DNA of 64,000 nt, from NCBI RefSeq assembly GCF_014653695.1, contig NZ_BNAR01000001.1:124001-188000 (forward strand), given 5' to 3'. The notes below the pieces were generated by a model, which worked only from the letters and a program-made list of their open reading frames with translations, did not search any database and was not told the origin of the DNA. Positions 44,486-52,164 of the stretch are shown piece by piece. Every line of letters starts with the position of its first letter. The stretch's first letter is position 1. A program made the position numbers and the translations under genes. This stretch comes from Lentzea cavernae (GTDB lineage Bacteria > Actinomycetota > Actinomycetes > Mycobacteriales > Pseudonocardiaceae).

Positions 44486-45345
44486 CCTACACGCCACGAG
44501 CGGTGGCCGGCATGCTCGGCATCGCCCCCACCACGCTCAGGACGTGGGACCAGCGCTACGGCCTGGGCCCCTCGATCCGCACCGAAGGCGGCCACCGCCG
44601 GTACGAGGACGCGGACGTCGAAGTGCTGCGCCGGATGGTCGTGCTGACCGCCCAGGGCGTGGCGGCGGCCGCCGCGGCGGTGCTGGCGCGGCAGAAGCCC
44701 GTCGCACCCACGGCCGGCCCGCGCACCTCGATCACCCCCGCGGAAGCCCTCGTCGCGCAACGCGGTTTCCTGGCCGCGGCGAAACGGCTCGACGAGCCGA
44801 TGATGTCCGACCTCGCCTCGAAGCTCCTCACCGACCACGGTGTCGTGTCCGCGTGGGAGACCGTGTTCGTCCCGGCCCTGGTGGAGCTCGGCCACCTGGT
44901 CGTGAGCAGCGGACAGGGTGTGGAGGTCGAGCACCTCGCCAGCGGGAGCGTGCTGCACGCCCTGCGCGGGATCCCCCGCACGAGCAGTCCGGGAGCGCTA
45001 TCCGCGTTGTTGTCGTGCGCGCCGGACGAGCAGCACTGGCTGCCGCTGGAGGCGTTGGGCGCGGCGCTGTCCGAAGAAGGCTGCATGTGGGGCAACCTCG
45101 GCGCACGGGTGCCCGCCGAGGCGTTGTGCGACGCGGCGGACCGCTTGCGTCCCGGCGTCGTGCTGGTCTGGGCCCACCGGCCCGACCTGGCGCTCCGCGT
45201 TCCCCTGGAAGAGCTCGGCACGCGCTCGGGCGCCGTCGTCGCGGTCGCGGGCGCCGGGTGGCACGGCCTGGAGCTGCCGTCGTTCGTGCGCCGGCCGCAG
45301 TCCCTGACCGAGGCGATCGGGATCGTCCTGGAACGCGCCCGCTAG
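44482..45345 (+). CDS. LitR/CarH-like MerR regulator with B12-binding-type domain
   Basis: This 287-residue protein has a MerR helix-turn-helix at 1-70 (YTPRAVAGMLGIAPTTLRTWDQRYGLG, RYEDADVEVLRRM). A helical cobalamin-cap domain (about 95-180) and a Rossmann-like B12 domain follow. The cap retains Glu-His in GVEVEHLAS, but the Trp ten residues before it in CarH (W-x9-EH) is Val here. The candidate lower-ligand His is present in PDEQHWLP. Light-sensitive coenzyme-B12 repression of carotenoid and photolyase genes is inferred from family and position. The TAG stop shares CTAG with the convergent photolyase gene. Confidence 0.85.
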   Translation: MTYTPRAVAGMLGIAPTTLRTWDQRYGLGPSIRTEGGHRRYEDADVEVLRRMVVLTAQGVAAAAAAVLARQKPVAPTAGPRTSITPAEALVAQRGFLAAAKRLDEPMMSDLASKLLTDHGVVSAWETVFVPALVELGHLVVSSGQGVEVEHLASGSVLHALRGIPRTSSPGALSALLSCAPDEQHWLPLEALGAALSEEGCMWGNLGARVPAEALCDAADRLRPGVVLVWAHRPDLALRVPLEELGTRSGAVVAVAGAGWHGLELPSFVRRPQSLTEAIGIVLERAR

Positions 45346-46784
45346 AAGATCTCCCGGTCGCGTTCCTGCGCGCGCACCTCGTCCAGCTCGGAGATGCGGC
45401 GCAGGCCCTGCACGGCGCGGGCCATGCGGTGGTTGCCGCTCACCTGCGCCTCGTGCCGGTCGAGCCACGCCCAGTACCCCGCGGTGTACGGGCACGCGCG
45501 TTCTCCCGTGCGCTGCTTCGGGTCGAACCAGCACGTCTTGCAGTGGTCGGTCATGCGGTTGAGGTAGGCGCCGCCGCTGAGGTACGGCTTCGTCGCGATC
45601 ACGCCGCCGTCCGCGTGCTGGCTCATGCCGATCACGTTCACCGGCATCACCCACGGGAAACCGTCCACGAAGGACGTGACGAACCAGTCGTTGAGCGCGG
45701 CCGGGTCGTACCCCCGTTGCAGCGCGTGGTTCCCCAGCACCATCAGGCGCTGGATGTGGTGCACCCAGCCGTGGTCGCGGACGCCTTCCAACGCCGTGCG
45801 TAGGCACGCCGCGCGCACCATCGACGGCCGCAGCTCCGCCCACCACGACGGCAGCTCGGTCGTGGCGCGGAAACCGTTGTGGCGCCGGTAGTCCTGCCCG
45901 AGGTGCCAGTAGAGCTGCCACACGTACTCGCGCCAGCCGAGCACCTGCCGGACGAACCCCTCGACGCTGGCCAACGGCGCGTCGCCGCCGCGGTAGGCGT
46001 CCTCCGCCGCGTAGACGACCTCCAGCGGGTGCAGCAGGCCGTGGTTGAGCGGCACGGACAGCAGCGAGTGCGCCATCGTCCAGTCCTTGGTCAGGACGGC
46101 GTCCTCGTGCGGGCCGAAGTGCGGGAGGCGGTCGCGCAGGAAGACCTCCAGCGCCTTCAACGCCTCTTCGCGGGTGATGGCGAAGCGGCGCGGGCCGTCC
46201 CGGCCCACGGCCGGAAGGTCCATCGCGTCGAGGTCGGCACGCACCTGCGCGTCGATGTCGTCCTCTTCGGGCCACCACGGCGCCGGAACGCCGAGCCGGC
46301 CGCGTTTCGGTGGCGGCTCGCGGTTCTCGGTGTCGAAGTTCCACCGCCCGCCGACCGGTTTCTCGCCCTCCATCAGCACGTCGAAGCGGGTGCGCTGGTA
46401 GCGGTAGAAGTCCTCCATCAGGAACCGCTCACGCGGGCCCGCCCACGCCGTGAACTCGTCGCGGGACAACGCGAACGCGGGCGTGGGCAGCACTTCGACG
46501 CCGAGCTCGACCAGCATCTGCCGTGCGGCCGCGGAACCCGGCTGGTAGGCGACCACCGGGCCTTTCAATTCACGGATCGCCTCGCGGTACGTGTTCGCGC
46601 GCACGAGCGTGACGCGGTCGGGGAACTCGGCGGCGAGATGGCGCATGCCGGACAGCACCAGGTGCAGCTTCTGCCGGTGATACGGCCTGCGGCGCAACGC
46701 CGCCGCCGACTCGACCAGCACGATCTCGTCGTGACCGGTGTAGAAGTGCGGCCCCAGCTGGTCGCCGAACAGCAGCAGCGTCAC
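45342..46784 (-). CDS. Fe-S bacterial cryptochrome/photolyase (PhrB-type)
   Basis: This 480-residue (6-4)-photolyase-like protein has an N-terminal VTLLLFGDQLGPHFY domain and C-terminal FAD-binding helices. The cluster cysteines are Cys327, Cys415, Cys418 and Cys431; their spacing (88, 3, 13) equals that of the [4Fe-4S] ligands of Agrobacterium PhrB. It repairs UV lesions or signals with light. Its GTG start overlaps the stop of the upstream FAD oxidoreductase, so it is the last gene of the crtYc-crtYd-crtT-crtU operon. Confidence 0.92.
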   Translation of the reverse strand: MTLLLFGDQLGPHFYTGHDEIVLVESAAALRRRPYHRQKLHLVLSGMRHLAAEFPDRVTLVRANTYREAIRELKGPVVAYQPGSAAARQMLVELGVEVLPTPAFALSRDEFTAWAGPRERFLMEDFYRYQRTRFDVLMEGEKPVGGRWNFDTENREPPPKRGRLGVPAPWWPEEDDIDAQVRADLDAMDLPAVGRDGPRRFAITREEALKALEVFLRDRLPHFGPHEDAVLTKDWTMAHSLLSVPLNHGLLHPLEVVYAAEDAYRGGDAPLASVEGFVRQVLGWREYVWQLYWHLGQDYRRHNGFRATTELPSWWAELRPSMVRAACLRTALEGVRDHGWVHHIQRLMVLGNHALQRGYDPAALNDWFVTSFVDGFPWVMPVNVIGMSQHADGGVIATKPYLSGGAYLNRMTDHCKTCWFDPKQRTGERACPYTAGYWAWLDRHEAQVSGNHRMARAVQGLRRISELDEVRAQERDREIF

Positions 46785-47992
46785 CGCCCACCGCGCAGGT
46801 CGGCGAGCACGGCGTGCGCGGCTCTCCGCCCCGAGTGCAGCGCCCCCTGGATCGAGCTCGTGTCGCGGTGGTCGCCGCACACGTACCGGCGTTCGCCCGC
46901 GCGGACGGACTGCTTCAGCCGGTGCGGCGCCGTCATCGAGGGGATGGCGTGCGGGATGTCGTAGCGCTTGAGCACCTCCCACCGGCTGGTGTCCGTGCCG
47001 TACAGGCGGTCCAGGTGCCGGCGGACGTCCTGCTCGCCGGCCTCGCCCACCACCGAGGCCTGCACCAGCGGGGCGTGCGGCGAGTACGGGCGCGACACCT
47101 CCGACATCACCGCCGTGTTCACGACGGGGCCGCCGTTGGCGTCGACGACCAGGCACCCGTCGCGCAACGGGGACCTCGGCGGGCGGAAGTACCAGGTGGT
47201 CACGCCGTTCCAGCGCGGTTCGGCGAGGCCCGGCAGCAGGCGGGCCGCGGTAGTGCCGTCCGTCGCGACCACCACCGCGTCGGCGGTGATCCGTTCGCCG
47301 TCCTCCAGGTCGACGCCGTTGTCGTGCACGGCCTTGACCGCGGTCTCCAACCGGACGGAGTCCCTGGGAAGACGTTCCGCCATGGCCTTGGGCAACTCCC
47401 CCATGCCGAGCGCGGGCACCGCGGCGCCGCCTCGGGCGAAGCTGCGCCACACCAGGTGGAAGAACCTAGACGACGTGCTCAGCTCCCGTTCCAGGAACAC
47501 GCCGGACAGGAACGGGCGGAACACCGCCTCGACCGCGCGATCGGAGACTCCCAGTTGCCGCAACGCCTCGCGGGTCGTGCGTTCCGGCCGCGTCAGCAAC
47601 GGCCGCACCGGCCCGAAGGCGTCCGGCGCCGAGAACCGCGCGACCGCCGCCACGTCACGCGCGCCCAGGACGTGCTGGCGCAGGAACCCGTCCCACGCGG
47701 ACGGTCCGCTGCGCGGGTCGGCGAGCAGGTCGTGCCTGCCGTTGTCGTGCACGAACGCGCCGGGCCGGAAGTGCCGCAACGGGAACGGGTCCAACCGCAG
47801 CCGTTCCAGATCGGGATAGGCGGGCAGCATGATCTGGAAGCCCCGGTCGAACCGCACGCCGTCCTCGACGTCGGTCCGCACGCGGCCGCCGACCTCGTCC
47901 GACGCCTCCAGGACCGCGACCTCGACGCCCGCCGCGGCCAGTTCCAGTGCGGCGTTCAACCCGGCCAGACCGGCCCCCACCACGACGATCAC
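46781..47992 (-). CDS. FAD-dependent amine-oxidase/protoporphyrinogen-oxidase-like oxidoreductase
   Basis: This 403-residue flavoprotein has an N-terminal FAD motif VIVVVGAGLAGLNAALEL, then DEVGGRVRTD. The C-terminal FAD contact is in RYVCGDHRDTSSIQGALHSGRRAA. It belongs to the same broad family as CrtI/CrtU but is distinct from both. Members sit next to crtU in actinomycete isorenieratene clusters. A role in carotenoid oxidation is inferred and the reaction is unknown. The GTG start overlaps the crtU stop, and its own stop overlaps the photolyase start (both GTGA). Confidence 0.82.
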   Translation of the reverse strand: MIVVVGAGLAGLNAALELAAAGVEVAVLEASDEVGGRVRTDVEDGVRFDRGFQIMLPAYPDLERLRLDPFPLRHFRPGAFVHDNGRHDLLADPRSGPSAWDGFLRQHVLGARDVAAVARFSAPDAFGPVRPLLTRPERTTREALRQLGVSDRAVEAVFRPFLSGVFLERELSTSSRFFHLVWRSFARGGAAVPALGMGELPKAMAERLPRDSVRLETAVKAVHDNGVDLEDGERITADAVVVATDGTTAARLLPGLAEPRWNGVTTWYFRPPRSPLRDGCLVVDANGGPVVNTAVMSEVSRPYSPHAPLVQASVVGEAGEQDVRRHLDRLYGTDTSRWEVLKRYDIPHAIPSMTAPHRLKQSVRAGERRYVCGDHRDTSSIQGALHSGRRAAHAVLADLRGGR

Positions 47993-49512
47993 AACGTCCT
48001 CCAGCGACGGGCGGCCGAGCGCAGCAGCCCGACGCGGCCCTCGGTCGGCACGGTCCACAGCTCGGTGCCCGCGACGCCCCAGCGGCTCAGCAGGTGGTTG
48101 GCGGCGGCGAACCCGGTGGTGGCCGCGCGTTCCATGAGCGCGACCGGCAGGTCGATGCGCACCAGGTCGCCCGCCATCACCAGGAACTCGTCCGGGGTCG
48201 TCACGCGCGGCCTGCGGGCGAATCCCCCGGCGGGGAACAGCGGGCAGTCCTCGCGCAGCTCGTGCCGTTCGTCGACGACGCCCGCCTGCTTGGTCTCCGG
48301 GTAGACCTCGGTGAGCTGCACCCAGAGGCGGGCGCGGGCGGACTGTTCGTCCACATCGGACGGCAGCGCGTACCCGTGCAGCTCCACCACGGAACCACCG
48401 GTGCGCGCGGCCCACGCCCGTGCCTCGTGCTCGTAGTGGTCGAGCACGCTGATGTTGTCGAGCAGGTCGTGGCCACCGGTGCCGAGGAAGCCCGGCCGGT
48501 CCGCGTCCACCGGCCTGTCGAGCCAGTACCGCGACACCAGGAACCGGGGCGCGGTCTGCAAATTCCCGATGGTGTCGCGCCACGCGGAGTCGCCGAGCGA
48601 GGGCGAGTCGCCGACGAGCGCCCGCAGGCCGGGGACGTCCGCGGCGAGCACCACGGCGTCCGCCTCGATCGCGCCCTCGCCGATGGTGACCGAGTAGCGC
48701 TTCTCCTCGCCCGGCAGCACGGACCTGACCTCGACGCCCGTGCACACCGTCGTTCCCAGCGAGGTGAGATGGCGCCGCAGCGGCTCCCACAGGCCGTGCG
48801 GGAACGGGTCGGCTGCCACGTCGAAGAGCAGGCCCTCGCTGGAGCCGAGGAAGTAGATGTGGAACATGACCGCGAGCTCCGCGGCCGACATCCGGGTGGG
48901 GTGCGCGAAGAAGCTGCGGGAGAACACCTCGAACGCGAGGGCGTGCGCGGCCTCCGGGAAGCGGATCTGCTCCAGGTAGGAGGCGGCGTCGATGGAGTCG
49001 AGCTCCTCGTACACCCTCGGCACGGACACGTCGAGCAGCGACAACGCCGCCCGCGCGTTGACGTCGGGCAGGTCGCGCCAGCGGAACGTGGGACTGCCGC
49101 GCAGGAACGCGAGGGCGTTCCACGGCACGGACTTCGGCAGGTTCGCGAAGCCGTCGCGGTGGCCGGAGGCGTGCTGCAGCGGGTAGTCCGGCAGGCCGGT
49201 GAGTGCCCGTCCGGCGGGGTCGACGCGCTTCAGCAACGCCCGCAGGTTGTAGTACTGGCGGAAGAACGCGTGGAAGCCGCGCGTCATCGTCGCCTCGCTG
49301 CCGTCGGCGAGCCTGGTGCTCCAGCCGCCGACGCGCCCGCCCAGGTACTTCTCCCGTTCGCACAGCACGACCCGCGCGCCGCGTTCGGCGAGCAGCGTGG
49401 CCGCGGAGAGGCCCGCGATGCCCCCGCCCACCACGACGACCACGGGTGCGTCCCCGTCGAACTGCGGACGCCCGGCCGGTGCCGGGATCCGCACGGCCCT
49501 GCGATCCCTCAC
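47989..49512 (-). CDS. crtU: isorenieratene synthase (carotene desaturase/methyl-migrase)
   Basis: This 507-residue FAD enzyme converts the beta-ionone rings of beta-carotene to aromatic phi rings, giving isorenieratene. The FAD motif APVVVVVGGGIAGLSAATLL is followed by YLGGRVGGW, then ATMTRGFHAFFRQYYNLR, characteristic of CrtU. I set the start at GTG 49512, which overlaps the methyltransferase stop (GTGA). No Rieske centre is fused. It follows the methyltransferase and split lycopene cyclase, in the Y-T-U order known from Streptomyces. Confidence 0.9.
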   Translation of the reverse strand: MRDRRAVRIPAPAGRPQFDGDAPVVVVVGGGIAGLSAATLLAERGARVVLCEREKYLGGRVGGWSTRLADGSEATMTRGFHAFFRQYYNLRALLKRVDPAGRALTGLPDYPLQHASGHRDGFANLPKSVPWNALAFLRGSPTFRWRDLPDVNARAALSLLDVSVPRVYEELDSIDAASYLEQIRFPEAAHALAFEVFSRSFFAHPTRMSAAELAVMFHIYFLGSSEGLLFDVAADPFPHGLWEPLRRHLTSLGTTVCTGVEVRSVLPGEEKRYSVTIGEGAIEADAVVLAADVPGLRALVGDSPSLGDSAWRDTIGNLQTAPRFLVSRYWLDRPVDADRPGFLGTGGHDLLDNISVLDHYEHEARAWAARTGGSVVELHGYALPSDVDEQSARARLWVQLTEVYPETKQAGVVDERHELREDCPLFPAGGFARRPRVTTPDEFLVMAGDLVRIDLPVALMERAATTGFAAANHLLSRWGVAGTELWTVPTEGRVGLLRSAARRWRTL

Positions 49513-50201
49513 CGCTGCTCCTGTGCCGGAACGTGACCGCGGAAGGTGTGCACCACGCCGAGTTGCAGACCGGGCAGGGGCGCGCTGCGGACGCCGGTGA
49601 AACCGTTGCGCCGCAGCCGGTCCCGCAGAGCGGAGGCCCCGTCGAAGTCCATCACGCTGCGCCACAGGTAGGTGTACAGCGAGCGGTCGCCGGTGACCAG
49701 CCAGCCGGCCGGCACGATGAAGCCGCACAACGCCGTCCACACCGCCGTGCTCACCAGCGAGTCGCGCACCGAGTACTCGTGCAGCACCAGCGTTCCACCG
49801 GGCTTGACGAGGTCGCGGATCCGCTGGAGCGTGGCGTCGGGCTCGGGCAGGTTGCGCACCAGGTAGGCGGCGAACACCGCGTCGAACTGCCCCTCGTCCA
49901 CGTCCTCGGCCCGGCTGTGCACGAACCTGACCGTGTCGGGCCAGCGCTTCTCCCGTGCCCGCGCGATCATGCCCGCCGAGGCGTCCACGGCGACGATCTC
50001 CACGCCGGGCGCGGCCGTGACCAGCGCGGCGGTGGAGGCACCGGTGCCGCAGCCGAGGTCGAGCACCCGCATGCCGGGGCGCAGGCCGAGCGCTCTCGCC
50101 GACAGGCGCAGCGCCTGGTGGTAGCCGGGGTTGAGCCCGACGAGGAAGTCGTAGCCGCGAGCGGCTCGGTCGAACTTCCCCGGTACCTCAAGCTTGTTCA
50201 C
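49509..50201 (-). CDS. SAM-dependent methyltransferase of carotenoid locus (crtT-like)
   Basis: This 230-residue class I methyltransferase has motif I VLDLGCGTGASTAAL (about 48) and motif post-I VAVDASAGMIARA, close to UbiE/MenG types. It occupies the place of crtT between lycopene cyclase and crtU in known isorenieratene clusters; the crtT product is not needed for isorenieratene in all hosts, so its substrate is uncertain. The GTG start at 50201 lies inside the end of crtYd (14-bp overlap). Confidence 0.85.
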   Translation of the reverse strand: MNKLEVPGKFDRAARGYDFLVGLNPGYHQALRLSARALGLRPGMRVLDLGCGTGASTAALVTAAPGVEIVAVDASAGMIARAREKRWPDTVRFVHSRAEDVDEGQFDAVFAAYLVRNLPEPDATLQRIRDLVKPGGTLVLHEYSVRDSLVSTAVWTALCGFIVPAGWLVTGDRSLYTYLWRSVMDFDGASALRDRLRRNGFTGVRSAPLPGLQLGVVHTFRGHVPAQEQR

Positions 50202-50502
50202 GAGCCAGCCTTCCTCGTTCCCACAACAACAACACGGCGGTGACCATGGCGAACCCGTAGAGGAAGTCCTCCACGGGGATGTCCCAAGGCACCCGCACAC
50301 CGCTGATCGCCCAGTCCGCGTAGAGCACGATCGGCTCGTCCAGCTTCGTCAGCCACCCGTCCACCGGCACCTGGAACCCGAGCACGATCGCCATCGTCAC
50401 CCAGTAGGCGGGCCGCTTGAACAGGCCCGTGCGCAGCAACCAGAACTCCAGCGACAGCACGACGACGACCGCCGTCATCGCGGCGAGCGAGTACTCAACC
50501 AT
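50188..50502 (-). CDS. crtYd: lycopene cyclase subunit, CrtYd-like
   Basis: This 104-residue membrane protein has three helices and is one half of the heterodimeric lycopene beta-cyclase typical of Actinobacteria. WDIPVEDFLYGFAMV is the family motif with the conserved Glu-Asp (ExE/ED) near the third helix. The ATG at 50502 lies 8 bp inside the end of crtYc. Confidence 0.88.
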   Translation of the reverse strand: MVEYSLAAMTAVVVVLSLEFWLLRTGLFKRPAYWVTMAIVLGFQVPVDGWLTKLDEPIVLYADWAISGVRVPWDIPVEDFLYGFAMVTAVLLLWERGRLAREQA

Positions 50503-50821
50503 CGCGCGACCATCGTTTCGAACGCTCGCGCACGGCCTCGTAGGTCAGCACGGCGCAGAGCGGGATCGCCACGAAGAACAGGACTTCCTCGATCGGCAGC
50601 ACCCCGCCGATCACCACCCCGGTGGTCGCCTCGGGGTGAAAGCTCCAGTGTCCACGCAGGATGGCCACGACATCCCACACCGCTAGCACGACGAGCACAG
50701 GTGCGATGGCACGCGCCAACTCCGGTCCGCGGCGGTATACACCCCGTCCCATCCACTCCAGCGGCACCGTGACGAGCACGCACGCGCCCAGCACCGCCAG
50801 GTACTCGTACTGGCTTCGCAT
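50495..50821 (-). CDS. crtYc: lycopene cyclase subunit, CrtYc-like
   Basis: This 108-residue membrane protein has three helices and is the other half of the cyclase. GGVLPIEEVLFFVAIPLCAV contains the conserved PxEE motif. The start QYEYLAVLGACVLVTVPLEW is a typical N-terminus. It is the first gene of the six-gene minus-strand carotenoid/photolyase operon. No clear Shine-Dalgarno is seen, and translation may be leaderless or weak. Confidence 0.9.
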   Translation of the reverse strand: MRSQYEYLAVLGACVLVTVPLEWMGRGVYRRGPELARAIAPVLVVLAVWDVVAILRGHWSFHPEATTGVVIGGVLPIEEVLFFVAIPLCAVLTYEAVRERSKRWSRDG

Positions 50822-50876
50822 CACCGACCTCCCGTGAAAACGGTATGGGCGGTGCGGTGACTCTGCACAACGGCCG

Positions 50877-51335
50877 TCAGGTCGTACCCGACTTGGCGAC
50901 CGCGTAATAAGCGTCCACGGTGTCGCCGTCGATGCCCACGTACGCGTCGATCCACGCGGCCGCACCGCGCACGAGCACGAGCACCGCGTCGGACTGCTCG
51001 TCCTCCGTCAACCTCGCCAGGATCAGACCGACCCGCTGGTCGTCACCGCTCGCCAAGGCGCTCAGCACGTCCGAGGCCACCTCGGCCGCCCGCGCGCTGG
51101 CCTTGTCCCCGCCCGCCGGCACGGACACCGGGATGCGGGCGGACGGCTGCAGCGACCCGCGCGGAACACCGCGCAGGAGGATCGCCGCACACGTGTCGAT
51201 CGCGACCACCCTCGTCCGCTCGTCCGATGCCAGGCACCGCACGGCCTCGATGGACCACGGGTGGTCGCTCCTGTTGATCGCACCCACCGCGGCCAGGGTC
51301 AGTTCCCTGGCCTGAACGTCGTCGAGCCGGTGCAT
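50877..51335 (-). CDS. hypothetical protein, 152 aa
   Basis: No family is recognised. It is a soluble, mostly helical protein with LTLAAVGAINRSDHPWSIEAV and a C-terminal DAVLVLVRGAAAWIDAY. It could be a small helical-repeat protein. It lies upstream of the crtYc operon with a 55-bp gap on the same strand, so co-transcription is possible. Third-codon GC is high, which supports coding. Confidence 0.55.
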   Translation of the reverse strand: MHRLDDVQARELTLAAVGAINRSDHPWSIEAVRCLASDERTRVVAIDTCAAILLRGVPRGSLQPSARIPVSVPAGGDKASARAAEVASDVLSALASGDDQRVGLILARLTEDEQSDAVLVLVRGAAAWIDAYVGIDGDTVDAYYAVAKSGTT

Positions 51336-51491
51336 CGACTCCCTGCCTTCCTTCGCAGTCGACCCCGACTGTGCCCCCGCACCTGGAATTTCTGTGTTGC
51401 TACAACCACAACTCAGTCATGGTCAAACGACCGGGCGCCCGGTGCATGACGAGTGGTCCGGAGTTCACCCGTCCGACGCAGCGCATTCGAC

Positions 51492-51531
51492 TTGCCTATC
51501 CCAACTCGGATGTTGATAACATCCGGATGTT
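51492..51531 (+). promoter_or_regulatory. promoter with overlapping palindromes before histidine phosphatase gene
   Basis: CGGATGTT (51507-51514) / AACATCCG (51518-51525) form 8-bp arms. The right arm is reused in AACATCC-GGATGTT, a perfect 14-bp palindrome (51518-51531). A -35 TTGCCT (51492) and -10 GATAAC (51515) with a 17-bp gap overlap these sites, so a repressor would block the polymerase. Confidence 0.65.
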
Positions 51532-51548
51532 CAGCGAAGGCAGGTGAG

Positions 51549-52136
51549 ATGGCGACCAGGCACCTCTACGTGGTGCGCCACGGCGCGGCAGACCCGTTCG
51601 GCACCTTGACCAGCACCGGCGAGCGCCAGGCCCACCTGCTGGGCGAGCGGCTGGCCCGCTCCCCCGTCGACGTCGTGTGGCACTCGCCCCTGCCCAGGGC
51701 GGTACGCACCGCCGAGATCCTCGGGGAGCACCTGCCGGGGGTGCTGGTGGACGAGGCGGCCGAGCTCGTGGACCACGTCCCGCACGTTCCGGCTGATCCC
51801 CCGCCTGCGTGGGCCGGGTTCTTCGACGGTTACGACGCGGCGGAGGCGGCTGCGGGCGCCCGTCTGGCAGAAGCCCTGACCGACCGCTTCGCGCGTCCAG
51901 TGGCGGCCGAGTCGCACGAGGTGCTGGTCACCCACGCCTATCCGGTTGCCTGGCTGGTGCGTCACGCGCTCGGGGCGCCGCCGGATCGCTGGCTGGCGAT
52001 GAGCTGTGGCAATACCGGGCTGACGGCGCTTCAGTTCCGCGAGGGGACGCCGCCGTCCTTGTTGGTGTACAACGACATGAGCCACCTGCCGGAGGAGTTG
52101 CGCTGGACGGGCTTCGGGCCGGGCAGCCGACCCTGA
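51549..52136 (+). CDS. histidine phosphatase (phosphoglycerate-mutase-like)
   Basis: This 195-residue soluble member of the histidine-phosphatase superfamily has the catalytic RHG motif in LYVVRHGAADP (about residue 10). The second His is in EVLVTHAYPVAWLVRHAL (about 137). RAVRTAEILGEHL is the phosphate-binding Arg region. The substrate is unknown; members include SixA- and PhoE-like enzymes. The ATG has GCAGGTGAG upstream. It is controlled by the palindromic promoter just before it. Confidence 0.88.
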   Translation: MATRHLYVVRHGAADPFGTLTSTGERQAHLLGERLARSPVDVVWHSPLPRAVRTAEILGEHLPGVLVDEAAELVDHVPHVPADPPPAWAGFFDGYDAAEAAAGARLAEALTDRFARPVAAESHEVLVTHAYPVAWLVRHALGAPPDRWLAMSCGNTGLTALQFREGTPPSLLVYNDMSHLPEELRWTGFGPGSRP

Positions 52137-52164
52137 CGGACGCGCCGTCGCCTCAGCCCGCTGG

